A stretch of DNA of 64,000 nucleotides from Streptomyces sp. 135. GTDB taxonomy: Bacteria > Actinomycetota > Actinomycetes > Streptomycetales > Streptomycetaceae. The notes below the pieces were generated by a model. It saw only the letters and a program-made list of their open reading frames with translations. It did no database searches and had not been told where the DNA came from. The DNA lies in assembly GCF_020026305.1 (NCBI RefSeq), contig NZ_CP075691.1, positions 4,154,001 through 4,218,000 on the forward strand. Direction: 5' to 3'. Below, in pieces: positions 60,823-64,000 of this stretch (the stretch's first letter is position 1; every line of letters begins with the position of its first letter). Made by a program: the position numbers and the translations under genes.

Positions 60823-62292
60823 GTGTCGGACGCTCTCAACCCGGAGACCCCGGTGATCCCGGAGGAGACCGAAGAGGAGCCGATCAAGCAGCGGAAGAAC
60901 GGCCTGTACCCCGGCGTGTCCGACGAGCTCGCCGAGAACATGAAGTCCGGCTGGGCCGACACCGAGCTGCACGACCTGCGGCCGATCCCCCAGGCCGAGA
61001 ACACCGCGGCCCGCCGCGCCGCGCTCTCCGCGCGCTTCCCGGGCGAGCGCCTCGTGATCCCCGCGGGCAACCTCAAGACCCGCTCGAACGACACCGAGTA
61101 CGCCTTCCGCGCCTCCGTCGAGTACGCGTACCTCACCGGCAACCAGACGGAGGACGGCGTCCTCGTCATGGAGCCGACCAAGAGCGGCCACGACGCGACC
61201 ATCTACCTCCTGCCGCGCTCCAACCGCGAGAACGGCGAGTTCTGGCTCGACGGCCAGGGCGAGCTGTGGGTCGGCCGCCGCCACTCCCTGACCGAGGCCG
61301 AGAAGCTGTACGGCATCCCCGCCTCCGACGTGCGCGAGCTGCCCGAGGCGCTGCGCGAGGCGACCGGGCCCGTCCGTGTCGTGCGCGGGTACGACGCCGG
61401 CATCGAGGCCGCGCTGACCGACAAGGTCACCGCCGAGCGCGACGAAGAGCTGCGCGTCTTCCTCTCCGAGGCCCGTCTCGTCAAGGACGAGTTCGAGATC
61501 GGCGAGCTCCAGAAGGCCTGCGACTCGACCGCGCGCGGCTTCGAGGACGTCGTCAAGATCCTCGACAAGGCCGAGGCGACGAGCGAGCGCTACATCGAGG
61601 GCACCTTCTTCCTGCGCGCCCGCGTCGAGGGCAACGACATCGGCTACGGCTCCATCTGCGCCGCCGGTCCGCACGCCACCACGCTGCACTGGGTGCGCAA
61701 CGACGGAGCCGTGCGCTCCGGAGAGCTGCTCCTGCTCGACGCCGGTGTGGAGACGCACACGTACTACACGGCGGACGTCACCCGTACGCTGCCGATCAAC
61801 GGCCGATTCAACGAGCTCCAGAAGAAGATCTACGACGCCGTGTACGAGGCCCAGGAGGCCGGCATCGCGGCCGTGCAGCCGGGCGCCAAGTACCGCGACT
61901 TCCACGACGCCTCGCAGCGTGTGCTCGCCGAGAAGCTGGTGGAGTGGGGCCTCGTCGAGGGCCCCGTCGAGCGCGTCCTGGAGCTGGGCCTCCAGCGCCG
62001 CTGGACGCTGCACGGCACCGGTCACATGCTCGGCATGGACGTCCACGACTGCGCCGCCGCGCGCCGTGAGTCGTACGTCGACGGCACGCTGGAGCCCGGC
62101 ATGTGCCTGACCGTCGAGCCCGGCCTGTACTTCCAGGCGGACGACCTGACCGTGCCGGAGGAGTACCGCGGCATCGGCGTCCGGATCGAGGACGACATCC
62201 TCGTGACGGAGGACGGCAACCGGAACCTCTCGGACTCGCTGCCGCGGCGTTCGGACGAGGTCGAGGCGTGGATGGCGCGGCTCAAGGCCTGA
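60823..62292 (+). CDS. pepP: Xaa-Pro aminopeptidase (aminopeptidase P)
   Basis: A protein of 489 residues from GTG 60823, with a perfect AGGAGG 6 bases upstream. The N-terminal aminopeptidase P domain (about 55-190) has TEYAFRASVEYAYLTGNQTE. The pita-bread catalytic domain carries all five metal ligands: LLDAGVETHTYYTADVTRTL (two Asp), HGTGHMLGMDVHD (His), CLTVEPGLYF (Glu) and RIEDDILVTEDG (Glu). It removes an N-terminal residue before proline, in the cytoplasm. It follows the phosphatase gene by 100 bases and has its own start signals. Confidence 0.95.
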   Translation: MSDALNPETPVIPEETEEEPIKQRKNGLYPGVSDELAENMKSGWADTELHDLRPIPQAENTAARRAALSARFPGERLVIPAGNLKTRSNDTEYAFRASVEYAYLTGNQTEDGVLVMEPTKSGHDATIYLLPRSNRENGEFWLDGQGELWVGRRHSLTEAEKLYGIPASDVRELPEALREATGPVRVVRGYDAGIEAALTDKVTAERDEELRVFLSEARLVKDEFEIGELQKACDSTARGFEDVVKILDKAEATSERYIEGTFFLRARVEGNDIGYGSICAAGPHATTLHWVRNDGAVRSGELLLLDAGVETHTYYTADVTRTLPINGRFNELQKKIYDAVYEAQEAGIAAVQPGAKYRDFHDASQRVLAEKLVEWGLVEGPVERVLELGLQRRWTLHGTGHMLGMDVHDCAAARRESYVDGTLEPGMCLTVEPGLYFQADDLTVPEEYRGIGVRIEDDILVTEDGNRNLSDSLPRRSDEVEAWMARLKA

Positions 62293-62347
62293 GAAGGGCT
62301 GAGAAGGGCGCGAGACACGGGTGGCGCTCCCCCTTTGGAGGGGGGCG

Positions 62348-62815
62348 TCAGGCCGTCATGAGCGGCGCGCCCTCGCGCCACTTGAGCATCTTGTCGAAGC
62401 TGATCACCGCGCCGCCGCCCGTGCCCGGCTTGTTGCCGAGGTGCACGTGGTCGGCGAGCTCCCTGATGAGGCAGAGGCCCCGGCCGTGCTCGTCCGTCTC
62501 CGCGGCGGCCGGGCGGGGCGCCTGCGTCGGACAGCCGCGCGAGGCTCCGGGAAAGCCGGGGCCCGAGTCGGCGACCTCGATGCGGCACTTCTCGCCGTCC
62601 AGGTAGGCCGTGACGCGGTAGGCGCCCGTCCCGCCCGGGGCACCCGCGCCGCCGTGCTCCACGGCGTTGGCACAGGCTTCGCTGAGGGCGAGCGACAGGT
62701 CGAAGGAGACGTCGGGATCCACGCCCGCCGTCTCCATCGTGCCGATCAGCAGGCGGCGTGCGAGCGGGACACTCGCAGCTTCGCGCCGCAAATGGAGAGA
62801 CCACCAGATGCTCAT
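62348..62815 (-). CDS. RsbW-like anti-sigma ATP-binding protein
   Basis: A protein of 155 residues. ATG 62815 follows GGAGG by about 7 bases. HATPase_c_2: SIWWSLHLRREAASVPLARR, VSFDLSLALSEACANAVEHG (N-box), CRIEVADSGPGFP (G1), DEHGRGLCLIRELADHVHLG (G2), GGGAVISFDKMLKWREG. It is more complete than the protein at 55518 and very close to the RsbW/SpoIIAB plan. Converges on pepP. An unusual hairpin and an ATACGTAT palindrome lie in its leader. The target sigma factor is unknown. Confidence 0.9.
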   Translation of the reverse strand: MSIWWSLHLRREAASVPLARRLLIGTMETAGVDPDVSFDLSLALSEACANAVEHGGAGAPGGTGAYRVTAYLDGEKCRIEVADSGPGFPGASRGCPTQAPRPAAAETDEHGRGLCLIRELADHVHLGNKPGTGGGAVISFDKMLKWREGAPLMTA

Positions 62816-62848
62816 GCTCCAGCCTCCTGGCTGCGGCTCGACATACCG

Positions 62849-62891
62849 ATACGTATTGCCGCAAGGGCGCGTGGATAAGCGCCCTTGCGGC
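62849..62891. promoter_or_regulatory. Palindrome and strong hairpin in the leader of the 62348-62815 gene
   Basis: ATACGTAT at 62849-62856 is followed by GCCGCAAGGGCGC (62858-62870), an 8-nt loop GTGGATAA and the perfect complement (62879-62891). The hairpin lies upstream of the gene, not after one, so it may be an attenuator or protein site. Confidence 0.55.
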
Positions 62892-63054
62892 GTGATGCCG
62901 CCCATACGGCGGACGCGTGGCTTGCGCGGCTCGTGTAGGACGGCGGGCCTCCCGCGCGGGTACGAGGCAGGCACAGCCATGCTCATCGTCTGGAACGGGA
63001 CCTTCCGGACCTGCCGTACGCACCGGGTGGGCCCAGTGCGATGATGGCCCCGCC

Positions 63055-63912
63055 ATGAACGCCCCCCACCAGCGCCAGCCGCGTGACGGCGTCGATCTCC
63101 GGCTGCTCAGGGCCGCGATGTTCGCCGCGGTCTGTGTCGTGCTGTCCGCCGGGGGCCATGTGCTCGCTTCCTGCGTCGCCGTCCCGCTGTGGACGCTCGG
63201 CGCGGGCTTCCTCGCCGTCCTCGCGGTCGCGCTGCCGCTCGCCGGGCGGGCCCGTTCGCTGCCCGGCATCGCCGCGCTCCTCGCGGTGGGCCAGGTCGGG
63301 CTGCACGCGCTGTTCGGCCTCGGCCAGCACGGCACGGCCGCCGCCGCTCCGGTGAGCGGTGACCCCTCCCTGGTGGAGCGGGCCGCGCGGCTGGTCTGCG
63401 GGGCGGGCGCGGCGACGATCACGCCCGCGCAGGCCCACCGGATCCTCACCACGGCCGGGATCGCCCCGGGCGGGGGCGGGGGCGGTTCGGCCGTGCACCA
63501 CCATGGTCAGTCGGCCGCCGCCGCGCACTCGGTGGGCTCGGCGCACTCGGCGGGCTCGATGGGCGCCATGGCGCTCCTGCCCTCCCTGCCGATGCTCGTC
63601 GCCCACATCCTCGCGGCCGTCGCCGCGGGCTGGCTGCTGCGCCGCGGCGATCTCGCCCTGCTCCGGCTCGTCCGGCTCGCGCACGGGGCGCACGGGGTCG
63701 CCGAAGCGGCGCTCGTACGTTCCTTGCGCTCGGCCCTCACCCTCGTACGCGCCCTGCGGGCCGGTCTGCCCGGCGCGCCCGGGACCAGTGGGCCGCAGGC
63801 TCCGCGCACGGCGCTGCTCCCGCCGCCGAGGCCGCGCATGGTCACGCTGGAGGACGCGGTGATCCGCCGCGGCCCGCCGGCCGGCGCCCGCGACGTCGAA
63901 CTCGCTGCCTGA
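63055..63912 (+). CDS. Multi-span membrane protein with His-rich loop
   Basis: A protein of 285 residues from ATG 63055. About four membrane segments: AAMFAAVCVVLSAGGHVLAS, VPLWTLGAGFLAVLAVALPL, GIAALLAVGQVGLHALFGLG and, after a loop, LPSLPMLVAHILAAVAAGWL. The loop between the third and fourth contains AVHHHGQSAAAAHSVGSAHS, which could bind copper or another metal. The C-terminal third is cytoplasmic and basic/Pro-rich. In streptomycetes similar genes precede YcnI/PCuAC copper-handling genes, which would lie beyond the right edge. That is recall and cannot be checked here. Confidence 0.75.
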   Translation: MNAPHQRQPRDGVDLRLLRAAMFAAVCVVLSAGGHVLASCVAVPLWTLGAGFLAVLAVALPLAGRARSLPGIAALLAVGQVGLHALFGLGQHGTAAAAPVSGDPSLVERAARLVCGAGAATITPAQAHRILTTAGIAPGGGGGGSAVHHHGQSAAAAHSVGSAHSAGSMGAMALLPSLPMLVAHILAAVAAGWLLRRGDLALLRLVRLAHGAHGVAEAALVRSLRSALTLVRALRAGLPGAPGTSGPQAPRTALLPPPRPRMVTLEDAVIRRGPPAGARDVELAA

Positions 63913-64000
63913 CGCGACGTACTCCACTCAGCGGTACGGAGGGGTCGCTCGGCACGCACGCGCGCGTGCCCGCCAACCAGGCCGCGCGCATCCCCCTCGT
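63913..64000. other. Right edge, no complete gene
   Basis: 88 bases after the membrane-protein stop. It contains CACGCACGCGCGCGTGC, an alternating purine/pyrimidine tract. Probably the start of an intergenic region. Confidence 0.4.

Overview
The window is chromosomal DNA of a Streptomyces or very close relative. Base composition is very high in G+C with strong third-position GC bias. The gene content is typical of the genus: a SigF/SigN-type sigma pair, an SSI-family inhibitor, DUF5926, DUF5949 and DUF2797 proteins, a SpoIIE-type phosphatase and RsbW-like ATPases. There is no phage, insertion sequence or CRISPR. The neighbourhood (purD, dnaX, ffs, upp, tadA, sigF, sigN, an ECF sigma factor, a NepA-like protein) resembles the conserved central part of the S. 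coelicolor chromosome.

Layout. 1-7.0 kb: a partial membrane protein with a dead M48-like domain, purD, a decayed luciferase-like oxidoreductase, dnaX, the SRP RNA and a tRNA-Ser. 7.2-9.2 kb: a cluster of four very small secreted proteins, three of them paralogues. 9.3-16.6 kb: mixed single genes (DUF5949, GAF-ANTAR, FG-GAP, ankyrin, two GNATs, ABC-F, HhH-GPD). 16.8-24.7 kb: housekeeping block (LytR_C protein, upp, tadA and its partner, tRNA-Ser) and the sigF-sigN pair. 24.8-31.4 kb: two regulator-transporter modules, MarR with an MFS-beta-sandwich fusion and YceI, and TetR with a second MFS pump. 31.5-34.7 kb: a damaged zone with fused remnants of a histidine kinase, a GtrA protein and a mannosyltransferase, plus frameshifted genes. 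34.8-36.4 kb: two tRNAs and an SSI-like inhibitor. 36.6-41.5 kb: a very large PAS/pseudokinase/receiver protein broken by three frameshifts. 41.5-50.0 kb: acyl-CoA synthetase, ECF sigma factor, DUF1906 protein and a five-gene operon matching the mycobacterial igr (cholesterol side-chain) operon. 50.2-58.8 kb: NepA-like protein, prim-pol, a non-coding region with DnaA-box-like sites, tRNA-Ser, a damaged HtrA protease, glycerophosphodiesterase, an RsbW-like ATPase, DUF5926 and a degenerate prim-pol. 58.8-64 kb: a SpoIIE-type phosphatase, PepP, a second RsbW-like ATPase and a membrane protein.

How the genes work together. The window is rich in sigma-factor partner-switching parts (SigF, SigN, two RsbW-like ATPases, one PP2C phosphatase) and in development-linked surface proteins. 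It also holds one tRNA for each of the four serine anticodons (GGA, CGA, GCT, TGA).

Quality caution. At least nine single-base frame breaks occur here, several at G/C homopolymers, and some in genes expected to be essential (dnaX). Many are therefore probably sequencing indels. The deletions at 31.5-32.5 kb and in the HtrA gene are larger and may be real or assembly errors. All identifications come from reading motifs by eye; no database search was run.
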